From contig JABYQS010000516.1 in assembly GCA_022592435.1 (NCBI GenBank), positions 1 through 19,612 on the forward strand: a DNA stretch of 19,612 nucleotides, read 5' to 3'. Shown in pieces: positions 1 to 9,994 of this stretch (position 1 is the stretch's first letter; every line of letters starts with the position of its first letter). The DNA comes from Cerioporus squamosus. Lineage: Eukaryota > Basidiomycota > Agaricomycetes > Polyporales > Polyporaceae. The notes below the pieces were generated by a model, which was given only the letters and a program-made list of their open reading frames with translations, searched no databases and was not told the origin of the DNA. The position numbers were made by a program, and so were the translations under genes.

Positions 1-1
1 T

Positions 2-85
2 GCGTCCGCATTCGTAAATACTTCTCTGTTCGGCGCAGGAGACGACGAATGGCTTACCAGGTTCGCATTGGGCGTGTCTACATAG
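2..85 (+). CDS. C-terminal end of an unidentified upstream gene (partial)
   Basis: Frame 2 is open from the window edge and ends with TAG at 83-85. It gives 27 residues ending DDEWLTRFALGVST, which read like an ordinary protein C-terminus with an acidic patch followed by an amphipathic stretch. An ACAG-free run before it means no acceptor is needed to keep the frame open. The rest of the gene lies to the left, so no family can be assigned. A chance open stretch this short is quite possible. The call rests on the natural look of the peptide and on the lack of any other explanation for the first 85 bases. Confidence 0.35.
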   Translation, partial: ASAFVNTSLFGAGDDEWLTRFALGVST

Positions 86-533
86 TTGTATGATGCCATG
101 TCAGGCAGTCCGACTCTGGTTGCCGGCGGGACGGAGGGTTGGCAGGAGCAAGCTTCGATTGCTAAGTCCGTCCGTCCGGTTCAGCTGGACTTGGCCCCGG
201 ACCGGTGATTGCCGGTGCACCCACAAGCGCATACTCGCCGCTTCGGTTTGGGCGCCTACTGCTGGACGTCCTGACTTTGTATTTCATGAGCACGAACTTC
301 AGCTTGTTCGCACTGTCTGGCTTGCAAGTAGACATAGAGCTCGCGAAGAACCGAGAACTTGCAAGCCGACATCCGTGCCGATTATCCCTCTCGGGATCGA
401 TAAAATGTGCCGGAGACACCTCGGACCGTCCTTGCAATAGACCGCGGTCCGGTCCCTCGAGCTCCTGACCGCCTCTGGTAGTCTTATAGCTCGCAGACGA
501 TGACGGATCCTGTATACTCTTCGTTGCGCCGTC
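86..533. other. Intergenic / upstream region of the DUF2264 gene
   Basis: This is about 450 bp between the presumed stop of the upstream gene and the ATG of the DUF2264 gene. Open frames on both strands cross it, but none shows family-like sequence or sensible splice structure, so I treat them as chance. It should hold the promoter and 5' leader of the DUF2264 gene. A weak TATA-like CTTATAG lies near 484-490, about 45 bp before the ATG. Confidence 0.5.
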
Positions 534-2564
534 ATGTCGTCTTTCGCATACACGACACCCTTCGCGTCCAACCCAATCGAGACCAAGGCGGACCTCGCGC
601 AGTATCTCATCGGTCTCCTCGACCCTCTTGCTCCGCACACTTCTCCCGGCGGAGCTCGCATCCACCTTGGCTTTACTGGCACGCACTTCGATGAGACAGC
701 GGCACACCTTGAAGGCTTCTCGCGGCCTATCTGGGGTCTCGCCTCTCTACTTGCTGGGGGAGGCTCCTACCCAGGTGTCGAGAGATGGGTGCGAGGATTC
801 GCGAACGGCACCAACCCAGACCACGAAGAGTTTTGGGGCAACATGCGTGACAAGGATCAACGTATGGTTGAATGCTCGGCGATTGGTTTCGCTCTATCTG
901 TTGCTCGTGAGCACATCTGGGACCCGCTCCCGGACGAAGGCAAGCGCCACCTCGAGGAGTGGCTCGGCGGCATGAACGACAAGGAGATGCCTAATACCAA
1001 CTGGCTGTGGTTCCGGGTAAGCCATGAATTATGCTGCCTTTCATGAATGAGGTGTTCACTGACAGACTTTGATAGGTCTTCGCCAACCTAGGTCTATCCA
1101 AGGTCGGCTCTCCGAAGGCCGACATCAAGCGCATGAAAGCGGACATGGACCACCTCGATACGTTCTACATCGGAGATGGTTGGTCTCGGGACGGGCCTGA
1201 GGGTGTTGTCCAACTCGACTACTACTCCTCTTCGTTTGCTATCCAGTTTGCTCAGCTGGCGTATTCCAAGTTGGCGCAGGAGGAGGATCCCGCTCGATGC
1301 GAGGATTTCAGGAACCGTGCGCGCCAGTTTGCCTTGGACTTCGTTCACTACTTCGACGAAGAGGGTCAGTTACGTGCAGCTTCTAAGATTTGATTCCGCC
1401 TTACACATCCTTCCCTTAGGCCGCGCTATCCCTTTCGGCAGAAGCTTGACTTACCGTGCCGCCATGTCGTCCTTCTGGGGCGCCCTCGCGTTCGCTGATG
1501 TCGAGCCCCCGGCTCCTTTGACATGGGGCGCCGTCAAAGGTCTCCAGCTCCGAAACTTGCGTTACTGGGCTCGACAGCCTGGCGCATACAACAGCGACGG
1601 TACCTTCACCATCGGATACTGTTACCCGAACCACAACATGACGGAGAACTACAACTCTCCTGGCAGCCCGTACTGGTTCTGCAAATCCTTCGTGGCGCTG
1701 GCTCTCCCCGAAACGCACCCGTTTTGGGCCTCACCAGAAGAGCCATATCCCGCCGCGCTGCGGAACACAGTCAAACCGCTCTACAAGCCGCTACATATCG
1801 CGACGAACCTTGGCGGGCACACGTACATCCTGTCCTCAGGCCAGCAGTGCTCGTACCCCGTCAAACAGAGCGCAGCCAAGTACGGCAAGTTCGCTTACTC
1901 GTCCGCCTTTGGATACAGCGTCCCCGTCGGCTCGCTCACGCTCGAGGAACTCGGCGGCGACAGCGCGCTCGCGCTGAGCGAAGACAACGGCGAGACGTGG
2001 AAGATGCGACGCGAGACGAAGGAGGCGCGGATCGAGGACGGCAAGTGGCTGCACTCGATGTGGTACCCGTGGTCAGACGTCTCCGTCGAGACATGGCTCA
2101 TTCCCCCCACTCCGGACGTGCCTCTCTGGCACCTCCGCATCCATCGCATCAAGTCTGGCAGGAAGTTGCTCTCGGCAGAAGGTGGTTGGGCGATCTACGG
2201 CCAGCGGAAGGACGACCGCGCCCTCGAACCAACCACGGGCGAGGAGCACGGCACGTTCGAGAGCGGGAGCGAGGCTCGCGCAGCGTCGAAGGCGGGCGTA
2301 TCGGGCATCGCAGAGCTGCGGGAGCGGCCGAGTAGGAAGGGCCGGGCGATGCGCACTGACGCGAATACCAACCTGATGGTGCCGCGCGCTGTCATGCCGA
2401 CGCTTTTGGACGAGCATGAGGTGCAGCATGGCGAGATCTGGTTGGTGACGGCAGTGTTCGGTCTTCCAGCCGTCGCGGGACAGGAAGGCGCCGCTCCTGG
2501 ATGGGAGGCAGAGTGGAAGAAGCGACCTACCATTCCAGCTGAGATCGCCGCACTCATCTCCTAG
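534..2564 (+). CDS. DUF2264 domain protein, 638 aa, three exons
   Basis: Exons are 534-1016, 1076-1364 and 1420-2564, with introns of 59 and 55 nt (GTAAGC..TAG and GTCAGT..TAG). The joined frame gives 638 residues. The N-terminal part (about 15-420) carries the hallmark segments of PF10022 (DUF2264): EGFSRPIWG at 60-68, [14 protein letters not shown] around 156-169, [23 protein letters not shown] at 257-271 (split by intron 2), and [11 protein letters not shown] near 332-342. The C-terminal part looks like the beta-rich second domain of the family. I recall some bacterial members being described as beta-glucuronidase-type glycoside hydrolases (GH154), so a role in sugar or uronide release is possible; that is family knowledge from memory, not something seen here. 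I see no signal peptide, so the protein is probably intracellular. Its 3' end faces the YSH1 3' end 255 bp away. The ATG chosen is the first in frame, directly ahead of conserved sequence. Confidence 0.9.
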
Positions 2565-2819
2565 TTCGGTTACGGTTTCACGGGTGCTCTGTGCTTGAAG
2601 ATGGAGAAAAATTCTGGCTTGTAACACATACACTCTACCGATCATGTAGGAAAGTAACGGATGCCAAGTTTGACGCGTACGTGGCGTTGAGGGATGCGTT
2701 CACACATGGTCTAGAGGTGAATGAATGGGGGGCATCAAGCGTACAGTGCAACGTATAGCGATACAGGCCTGGAAAGCTGGAGAATCACGAACACACAACA
2801 CGAATCGAGGGTGCACTAT

Positions 2820-5800
2820 CTAACCGTGCACTTGGAGAATAGCATCGTCATCGTCTTCGTCGTCTTCATCACCATCCTCTTCATGACCTTCCACTCCGTT
2901 CTCCGCTGCCTCACCAGCACCGTCCTTGCTCGCAGCCGACTTCGACGCGTCCTCCGTAGACGCGTCTTCCTGGCCCTCCTTAGTGTCTTCCGGTATTGAC
3001 GGCAATGTTGGGGAGCCAGGCTTCCCCTCCTTGGAGTCCTCCCCTCCAGGAGCAGACTCCTCCGTTTGTAGCGACACCCCTGCCGTGAACGCTTCGCTCA
3101 GCGAGCTGACAGTAGAGACAGCCATGTCGAGCACAGCCTCAACGCGCCGCCTCAACGACTCGCTTGAGCTTCTCACGGTCTATCGGCCACCGCATGTCAG
3201 ACTCTTGCTGGTGAGTTGTAGAAGTTGGAGACTCACCATAGAGAGGAGGTTGATGACAGCGTCCGCCTCGTCAAGCGTGACGAGGAGCGATGGCTCATGT
3301 GCGTCTTCGCCCTGCTCCATCTCGTCTCCCTCCTCAGGCATGTGCAACTCGACTTCACCGAAGTGCGCTTCGAGGAACCACGCCAGCCGCTGTATCCGCA
3401 TCCGTTCCGCGCTTTCGTCCATGAGGTCCGCGTGTGGGTGGGGATGCTTTGGGACGTGATCATGTGTGTGAGGATGGGTCGTCACTGAAGACAATTGTCA
3501 GCCCAAAGTATGTTCGAGAGAGAGACAGAGGGGGAAGGGAGGACTCACACTTCACTGAGGCAGGGCTCTTGTCGATGCCGTTGATCAAAGCCAACGTGGA
3601 GTCTGCAATCATGTCATTACTCGCACTCGAGTCCCATTCCAGCGTCAGTTCTTGCTCCTCCGTTAGCTTGATATCCACTGCGCCCATTACCTGTGCAAAT
3701 AGTGAGTAGCGTTGCCATCATCCCGCGAAACCAGGACGTACCCTCATGGTCGGGATACCATCCTTGTCGAGGCCCTCCTCGATCTGCCCGAACATGCCCT
3801 CCAGATGCCACCTTACTAAGTCCCAGCCGACACCAAGCGCAACTTTCTGCCGTTGGGTGACCACACACGTCGTCAAGCCCGCGAAGTCACGAAGGTCCCG
3901 CGGATCCAGCAACGTGTACGAGTAGTCCTTCGACACCAGCAGACCGGAGATAACGTCGTTTGGTTGGGGAGGCTTCGCCGCAAGGGTACCGATCGCCTTC
4001 GCGTTGTGTGCGGCGTAAGACTCACAACTATCGCTGCAGCCGAGGACGGGACGCACCTTCGCCACACGTTCGCTACGGAACGTCAACTCCAGCGTCTCTA
4101 AGTTTCGCGGGGTATGAATCTTGACTTCTTCGTCTCGACTCTTGTACCGGTCTTGCATGGCAGCTTTCAGCCGACCCATACCCGTCGCCTCGCCGTGTAC
4201 AAGCACCTGTGGCATTGTCAGTGGTGAAGGGTATACTCTGACGAGAGCGTAAAACTCACAATATGTTGCGGCTTGACGAGCTCCATGAACTCAGAGTTCT
4301 GCGAGTAGTCGACATGCGCGCTGAATGAGATGTAGTCGACTGATATTTTTCTCGGTATTGTGTTGCCCTTCACGCCAGTGATCTCTTCCGGCTCGACGAG
4401 GATATCCTAAGCAGAAGAGGGAAAAGGTATGAACATCAACTCACACTCACAAGCAGACGGACCACGCAGACGAGGAAGGGCGAGTGAAAGAGAAGATGTC
4501 CATTGCTTCGCATTGTACATACAACACGGACGGATGGGTACACGACGAATACCGATATGTCCTGATGGTATTGACTCACCCTCGCCATCGTGCCCTCCAC
4601 GGAGTATCCTGTCACAATAAGACCATTTCTAGAGTCTGGCGCCCAAAGTTCCAGGAGTTCTCGACTAGGCCCGTTATTCATGAAGCCTGGTGATGCCAGG
4701 ACAACACAGGGAGGACCATCGGCAATTTTGCGCTCCCATCCTCGTGTAGAGGGAACATTGGTGATGTGCCTGAGCGTCCGGTGTTAGTATACAATGAACA
4801 TATGGCAGCAAGGGACATACTGGAATACGAAGGGATTGTCACGCTTAGCGAAACGTGTCCGAACATTTGCGTTCATTGTGTGGATGTACGTCTGATATAC
4901 AGCCATGCACTTGCGAGCGAGACTGGACGCATAGTATATGGGCACATTGTGGAGGTCGGGATGCTTCGACCAGTATTCGTCTAGAATGAGTAGGAGTTCC
5001 TGTGCTCGTCCTAGAGCAAAGGTCGGCAGCAGGACGTGGCCTCCGCGCCGGATGATGGAGTGAACCAAGCTAGTGAAACGTGCCTCCTTGTCGTCCCTTG
5101 GCTCATGGCTCTGTACTCCATACGTGCTTTCCACGATGAGGACGTCGGGGTGCATAGGGGGCACCTCAGCCTTGACGAGATGTCGATCTTCCTCCCGAGA
5201 GTAGTCGCCAGTATACAAGATCTTCAGGCCAGCGATGTCGATGAGAAACATGCAGGCACCCAGAACGTGACCTGCATGGTAGGGTGTGAACGTCACACCG
5301 GGGCAAGGAGTGATTACTTGATGGGCGGATACCGGAATTATGGAGGCGAGCGACATGGACATTTCGAGTGGGGTAAATAGCGTGTCGGAGGAGGACCCGC
5401 TGAAGAGCATCTCAGAGAAAGCGTTCGGAGACACGTGTATGCACGTACCTCATACGGACAAAGTCCTGCATCATGAACTTGTGTAAGGCTTTTGTAGGGT
5501 GCGTCATGTACACTTTACCCTTGCCATCCCGGAAGTTCGTCTGATACCAATGAGCACTCTCCGTTCAGACATTGTCCTCGGAATAACGTACCTTCTCCAT
5601 GATATATGTTAGTGCTGCGGCATGGTCGAGGTGGAAACTGGAGGTTGCTCAGTGAAATACAATGTCAATATAAGGAGGAGACGTACTGGGTTATCAGTAG
5701 AACGTCCACCGTACTCCAGTCCAGGTCGTCCACAAACGGAAGAGATGCAATACCGCTGTACGCTGGGTGCACGCCCGCATCGCAAACGATTGTCCGGCCA

Positions 5801-5883
5801 CGGTATTGTAAAACGCAACAAGAACGTCCGACCTCCTGTCCGGCCCCAAGAAGCGTGATGCGTAACTTTGGCACGTCAGACAT
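2820..5883 (-). CDS. YSH1: Endoribonuclease YSH1 / CPSF73 (mRNA 3'-end processing), 821 aa, ten exons
   Basis: This is the metallo-beta-lactamase/beta-CASP nuclease of the cleavage and polyadenylation complex, which cuts pre-mRNA at the poly(A) site in the nucleus. Exons in transcription order are 5883-5687, 5637-5592, 5540-5449, 5399-4821, 4769-4580, 4406-4260, 4206-3742, 3690-3549, 3484-3237 and 3179-2820; all phases join. Zinc-ligand motifs are intact: D35 (VCDAG), HFHLDH at 66-71 (created by splicing exons 1 and 2), H156 (GHVLGAC), D177 (TGDYS), H399 (FSAHVDY) and H421 (LVHGE). [13 protein letters not shown] near 359-371 marks the end of beta-CASP. The C-terminal CPSF73/CPSF100-type domain follows to about residue 750. 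Oddities are a His-rich segment at 623-637, a tail of about 45 mostly Asp/Glu/Ser/Ala residues, and one 173-nt intron among others of 49-64 nt. The total of 821 residues is slightly longer than yeast Ysh1 (779). Confidence 0.96.
4407..4579 (-). other. Unusually long YSH1 intron (173 nt)
   Basis: The intron lies between the exon ending GTMAR and the exon starting DILVEPEEI, with GTGAGT donor and TGCTTAG acceptor. It is about three times the length of the other introns in this gene. If retained, translation would run about 48 codons into it before a stop near 4436. That would give a protein lacking H399, H421 and the whole C-terminal domain. No separate gene is visible inside it. Confidence 0.75.
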
Positions 5884-6132
5884 GCCAGCAGAACCAGTAG
5901 GGCGACACCAAGACTAGACAGAGCAGCTGCTAGGAAAGCGTCGAGGCAACGAAGTGGCGAAGGTGAAGGGAGAGGACAAGGTACAACTGGCGACTCCGAG
6001 CTCCTCGGCGCGCGTCTGACTCCAGGAAAGCGCCCTTCTTCCGTCCTCACATTGCAGGCTTGAAGTTTTCTCGTGTTACGCTATAGCTCTCAACCACCAT
6101 CCTAGCCACGCATAGATGCTCTGAAGCCACAC
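5884..6132. promoter_or_regulatory. Shared divergent promoter interval of YSH1 and the 92-aa protein gene
   Basis: The two ATGs point away from each other across 249 bp, so both core promoters and both 5' leaders must lie here or overlap the neighbouring gene. I see no clear TATA box on either strand, as expected for housekeeping genes. The arrangement suggests co-expression but does not prove it. Confidence 0.6.
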
Positions 6133-6467
6133 ATGTCGAAGCAGTACAAGAAACGGAGCAAGTCAAGTGCGGCCTCGAAAGGCGCGTACGCGCGCCAGGC
6201 CTCTGCGAAGCAGGCTGCGAAGAAGATGGTGAAAGCACGACAGCGGATAACGAAAGAACAAGCAGCGGACGTCACCGCGCGAATCAACGATGAATTTGCG
6301 AAGGTACAAATGTTGGACAAACAGGTACGCCTTCAATGCATAAGACGGGACGACTCAGTATACCAATGCAATTCTGTCAGCGCGCGGGAACGGTTAGCGC
6401 ATCATCAACTAGAATCGTACCAGAAGGGACCATGCAAGAGCTCACAGACGTCTTGCAAGCCCTGTGA
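6133..6467 (+). CDS. Small basic conserved-looking protein, 92 aa, two exons
   Basis: Exons are 6133-6324 and 6381-6467, with a 56-nt intron (GTACGC..GTCAG) in phase 0. The joined frame gives 92 residues. Residues 1-64 are rich in Lys, Arg, Ala and Gln (MSKQYKKRSKSSAASKG at the start, then KQAAKKMVKARQRITKEQ). They are predicted by eye to form a basic, largely helical segment, possibly coiled coil. Exon 2 adds a Ser/Thr stretch and a short helix-like end, VPEGTMQELTDVLQAL. There is no signal peptide or membrane segment. The composition would suit a nucleic-acid- or ribosome-associated small protein, but I recognise no family. The unspliced frame reads into a different, Cys-containing tail that looks unnatural, which supports the splice. 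It shares its promoter interval with YSH1. Confidence 0.7.
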
Positions 6468-7075
6468 CTGGGCCACATGAAGTCCGTCTTCTAAGGATCT
6501 GACACTGGTGAGGTCATGCACACGCATTGCCCGTCGTGCAGTGGGATGCTGAAAGTGAACGTAACTATCTTAGCTGTAGAACCGCCCGTGGTCATCAGAA
6601 GTACCACCTAAGTCGTACTTGCTATCTCCAAGCCGCGACAAGGTTTGATACACGATCATTTCTCCGAAGGAATATCCGCAAGGTGTGTTACGGTTGACTG
6701 TAGGAATGGGACTTTAACTGACCGCGTCCCACTTTTAGCAGAGGGACCTCAGTGACTCGGACTCCTGTCGGGCAGCCGTCATGGCAATAATCTGTACCAA
6801 CAGCGGCATACGAACACCGATATATCAAAATTGTGCTCCATATGTATCGACGTGGAAGCGGCTGGAGTAGAATGACCGTGGAACAGTAAAGATAGGGCAG
6901 AACAGATGGCACTGGAGGTGGACGACGTCGCGACGTTGGGAAGTATGTTGTTGACCTTACTACGGAGCTCGGCATGCGTCATGACCAATACTATGACCGT
7001 CAACGTTTCAGGCTCGACAGATGATATTCGTTCAGAGGATCAGGGTCAGATGATACAGCCTCTCGTGTCGTACAT
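6468..7075. other. Intergenic region between converging genes
   Basis: This is about 600 bp between the stop of the 92-aa protein gene and the stop of the first loosenin-like gene. It must hold both 3' ends. I see no tRNA, transposon end or convincing open frame. Short frames on both strands look random in amino-acid composition. Confidence 0.5.
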
Positions 7076-7542
7076 TTACTCGAAATCCCAGGTGACCTGG
7101 ATGCGACCAGCATCGAGGCTCGCGAGCTGCTGGAAGGCTCCGGGGGAAAGGTCGATGCTGCCAGAAGCACAGCCAGGGCAAAGGTCGACGACGGTAGCGT
7201 CAACAAATTGGCCTTGGTCTGTACACTCTTGGTATCAGTAGGTTGTCCGGGTCTACTACGGCTGACTCACAGTGGACCCCGATGTGGCGCCAGCAGTTCG
7301 AACCGCCAGCGTACTGGTCGGCACTGAGAGCGACGACGAGGTCACTGTTCTGGCTAGGTGCGCCGCAAGCACCTAGGCCGCCGTTAGGCGTGTACCAGGT
7401 TGCTGGTCAAAGGCATGTCAGAGATAAGGAACAAGGGCCAGTCTCAGATGGATGGCCTACCATCTCCCGCAAAGTCGGCGGCCGAGGGGGCTGCCGTGAC
7501 AGCAACAGCGGCGAGGGCAATAGCAAGAATGGCCTTGAACAT
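7076..7542 (-). CDS. Secreted loosenin/expansin-like protein (single RlpA-like DPBB domain), copy 1, 118 aa
   Basis: Exons are 7542-7461, 7402-7271 and 7218-7076; both introns (58 and 52 nt) are in phase 1. Residues 1-18 form a clear signal peptide (MFKAILAIALAAVAVTAA). The mature part is one double-psi beta-barrel: ATWYTPNGGLGACG near 28-41, NCWRHI at 63-68, TVVDLCPGC at 80-88, then SGSIDLSPGAFQQLA and a GRIQVTW end. Four cysteines (40, 64, 85, 88) fit the family pattern. Asp83 matches the acid of RlpA/expansin barrels that corresponds to a catalytic acid in GH45. Known single-domain relatives such as loosenin from white-rot fungi loosen cellulose without hydrolysing it; the same role here is inferred. 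There is no second (CBM63-like) domain. The start is fixed by the signal peptide, and a TATA box lies about 110 bp upstream. It is paralogous to the gene at 9886-9411. Confidence 0.9.
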
Positions 7543-7650
7543 GGTGAAGAGACGGATGATGGTTATGTGGATAAGAGAGCTCTTGAGTTGCGGAGGCAGG
7601 CTGAGCAGTAGGAGTGGATATCCTGCGGTTCCAGAGGGTAGCCAGCCAGC

Positions 7651-7657
7651 TTATATA
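7651..7657 (-). promoter_or_regulatory. TATA box of loosenin-like copy 1
   Basis: On the minus strand the sequence reads TATATAAGCTGGCTGGCTA, starting at about 7657 and roughly 110 bp before the ATG. Nearly the same string (TATAAAAGCTGGCAAGCTA) stands about 105 bp before copy 2. The shared spacing and shared flank make both likely core promoters. Confidence 0.7.
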
Positions 7658-9410
7658 CACTGCACGACAGCGCTATCCGCGCACTTGGTTGGGTGCATGT
7701 CGAGCGAGCGATGACAGAACTGCACCGAAGTCTGCTCGTCCAGTCGGCTCACGAGCTCGCTAGAACACGCGCAACCACGGAGCGACACGGCTACGAAATC
7801 CGACCGATGTGTGTGGCAGCGCCAGATATTCCGCACCAAGCGAGAATACTGCAGCGCTGTTTGCAAAGTGTGGTCTGTTCAAGCGCGGCCGTATGCGATG
7901 TCTCTACTTGCCCTTGTGTTTGTTCCCTTGCCTTAAGCAAAAGTACGGCACGCGCACTGAGCATCAGCTCGTTACTCTTGGTGCCATGATGTGCAGAGCT
8001 CACCTCAAGCTTCACCGTCAGCACCTGTTGCCGCGGACAGTTCCACTCATCTACGAAGGATGATCGAAGCTCTGGTCGCGCCTTGCTGAAGAACTACTCG
8101 TATATGGATTGGTACCCGTGCTCCTCCGGTGAATAACGTCTGGAACAGCGCGCCATTAGTAGTATGTATGTCGAGGCCATGCTGACCTCGGACACTGAGA
8201 TTGTCGCCCTGACACTGCAAACGGTTAGTTTGCTAGAGCACTCAAGTGGCATTGCAAGTAAGTATGAGCAGTTCGTCAGAGCCTCAGGAAAAGCGCGCTG
8301 GGGTACTCACTCATACAACTTAGTAGCTGCGCCTCGCCAGCGCGGCCGAATGAACGTGCATACCGCCGAGGACTCGTCTATCCTCATTGACTGAGCATGT
8401 GCCAGATGTAACGCCTGCACATGTCCGTTGGGGCGGACCGCCGGAGTATGGTAGAAACGCTAACATGCGGCTATGCAACGGCAGGTTGGTCGAAAAAGTA
8501 TGGTCGGCATTTTGTTGACCTGATATCAAATGGCCCCGAGTCCGTCGGAGCAGACCCACCGCCACCTGTGTGAGAGGCGAGACACACGAGGAACATAGAT
8601 GGCTTAGTTCACCTGAGCAACGCGTTGTCGAACTGCATCCGCGGCATTGTGGCCTTGGTAGATGCGCCCGGGGTGCTGTCGGATTCCGACGAGGCTGTTG
8701 TGATTATCGCTGGACCGGTAGTAACCGCCGGAGGCCACGAACGGCGCCGCCACTTCAAGCTTCGAGGGGAGCCGGTCCTGTGAAACATATTGGGCTCTGC
8801 AAAGTATCAAGCACCGTTACGCTCGAGGTATGTGGTACGGATTGGACTTCCTTCGACGAAGATCCGGATAAGGTGGTGCGCCTCCGAGTCCGAATGCCAG
8901 ACGCGCAAGCGCCTGAGTGCGGCACCCGATTTGGCAAGTGTTATGGTTCGACTCGGCAGTGGTGGCCACTGGCGTATGAGGGGTTTGAGCCGAACCTCTT
9001 TGATCTGCGTGGCCCGCGACCGCTGAGCACTGTTGGGATGGAGCAAATATGCGGTCTAGCGCATGCCCGACAACTTTGCTGAATAAGCGGCGTTCGCCTA
9101 TCCGGGTAGAGAGCGAATAGAGAGTTCTTGTGCCGCGTGTGCGCGGTGGAGGAGGAGGAGGAGGAGGTAATATTGAACGATACATAGTAGTAATTGAAAA
9201 GTAACGTACTCCGTAGGTGCGATTCATCGATCACTATGACCTTAACACGGCAAGATAAAGAGCCCTAGCCTCTCAAGCCCCAATCAGGTCTGAGTCGACG
9301 AAGTATAGTGTCAACAATACATAAAGTCAAATGCTTGCCAGTGCTCGGTTGGCATTAGAGGCGATATGTTACATGGCTACGCTAGCATCGTAGAGCCATA
9401 TTCTCGTCAT
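7658..9410. other. Long interval between the two loosenin-like genes, no supported gene
   Basis: This is about 1.75 kb. It contains several open frames, the longest on the plus strand at 8570-9082. None has a recognisable domain, a signal peptide or a consistent exon chain, and both strands score equally by eye. A (GGA)6 tract lies at 9148-9167. The first part holds the upstream region of copy 1 and the last part the 3' end of copy 2. Decayed gene fragments are possible, but I cannot demonstrate any. Confidence 0.5.
9148..9167 (+). repeat. (GGA)n trinucleotide microsatellite
   Basis: Six perfect GGA units followed by GG lie in non-coding DNA between the loosenin-like genes. It is a simple short tandem repeat, likely length-polymorphic between strains. 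Confidence 0.9.
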
Positions 9411-9886
9411 TCACTGGTAGTTCCAAGTGACCTGGATGCGACCGAGATCGAGGTTCGCAAGCTGCTGGAAGGCACCGGAGGTGAGATCAATGCTGCCTGA
9501 GGCGCATCCGGGGCACAAGTCCCCGACAGTGGCTACGACGGATTTCCCCTGGTCTGCCAACATAGATATGAGTATGGCGGAACATTGCCTCCCCCCCGAT
9601 CTGACTCACACTGTACGTTGATGCGGCGTCCGCAGTTAGCTCCGCCAGAGTACTGGCTGGAGCTGAGAGCAACAGCGAAGTCGCTGTTCTGAATGGGAGA
9701 GCCGCAGGCACCAAGGCCGCCGTTGGGGTAGTAGTAGGTAGCTATCAGATACGGCGCTGTTATTCACAGTGAACAGTAGGTCAGACACCATAACTCACCA
9801 TCACCGGAGATGTCAGCCGCACGAGGGGCACCATGGACGGCGACAGCAGCGACCGCAACAGCAACGAGGATGGCCTTCAAAGACAT
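9411..9886 (-). CDS. Secreted loosenin/expansin-like protein (single RlpA-like DPBB domain), copy 2, 120 aa
   Basis: Exons are 9886-9799, 9741-9610 and 9553-9411. Exons 2 and 3 have exactly the same lengths as in copy 1 (132 and 143 nt), and both introns (57 and 56 nt) are again in phase 1. The signal peptide covers about residues 1-20 (MSLKAILVAVAVAAVAVHGA). The barrel has ATYYYPNGGLGACG, NCGRRI at 65-70, TVGDLCPGC at 82-90 and GRIQVTW near the end. Roughly 70 percent of the mature residues match copy 1 by direct comparison. The four cysteines (42, 66, 87, 90) and Asp85 are kept. The Trp after the second cysteine has become Gly67, and the Val before the Asp has become Gly84. Function as for copy 1: probable non-lytic action on plant or fungal cell-wall polysaccharide, inferred from family. 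It probably arose by tandem duplication. Confidence 0.9.
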
Positions 9887-9986
9887 AGTGGGAGGTGTGT
9901 AATAGGGGAGTAGGTAGACTGTTGTGTTTGGGTGAGTTGTCGGAGTAGGCTTGGGTGTCCTGTCGTTCTGTCCAGTAGCTTGCCAG

Positions 9987-9994
9987 CTTTTATA
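9987..9994 (-). promoter_or_regulatory. TATA box of loosenin-like copy 2
   Basis: The minus strand reads TATAAAAGCTGGCAAGCTA, about 105 bp before the ATG at 9886. It matches the TATA region of copy 1 over some 19 bases with few changes. Confidence 0.75.

Noticed and set aside
162..707. Open frame of 181 codons on the minus strand antisense to the start of the DUF2264 gene
   Set aside because: Arg/Ser-rich shadow of the opposite strand with no domain; it overlaps well-supported DUF2264 coding sequence.
2940..2970. Two ACGCGT hexamers close together
   Set aside because: They lie inside the last coding exon of YSH1 and are explained by codons; they caution against over-reading the CTF4 promoter pair.
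3225..3488. Plus-strand frames within 2.9-3.5 kb
   Set aside because: Antisense shadows of the well-supported final YSH1 exons.
8570..9082. Plus-strand open frame of 170 codons between the loosenin-like genes
   Set aside because: No recognisable family, no signal peptide, and overlapping frames on both strands of similar length. Composition does not favour it over chance.
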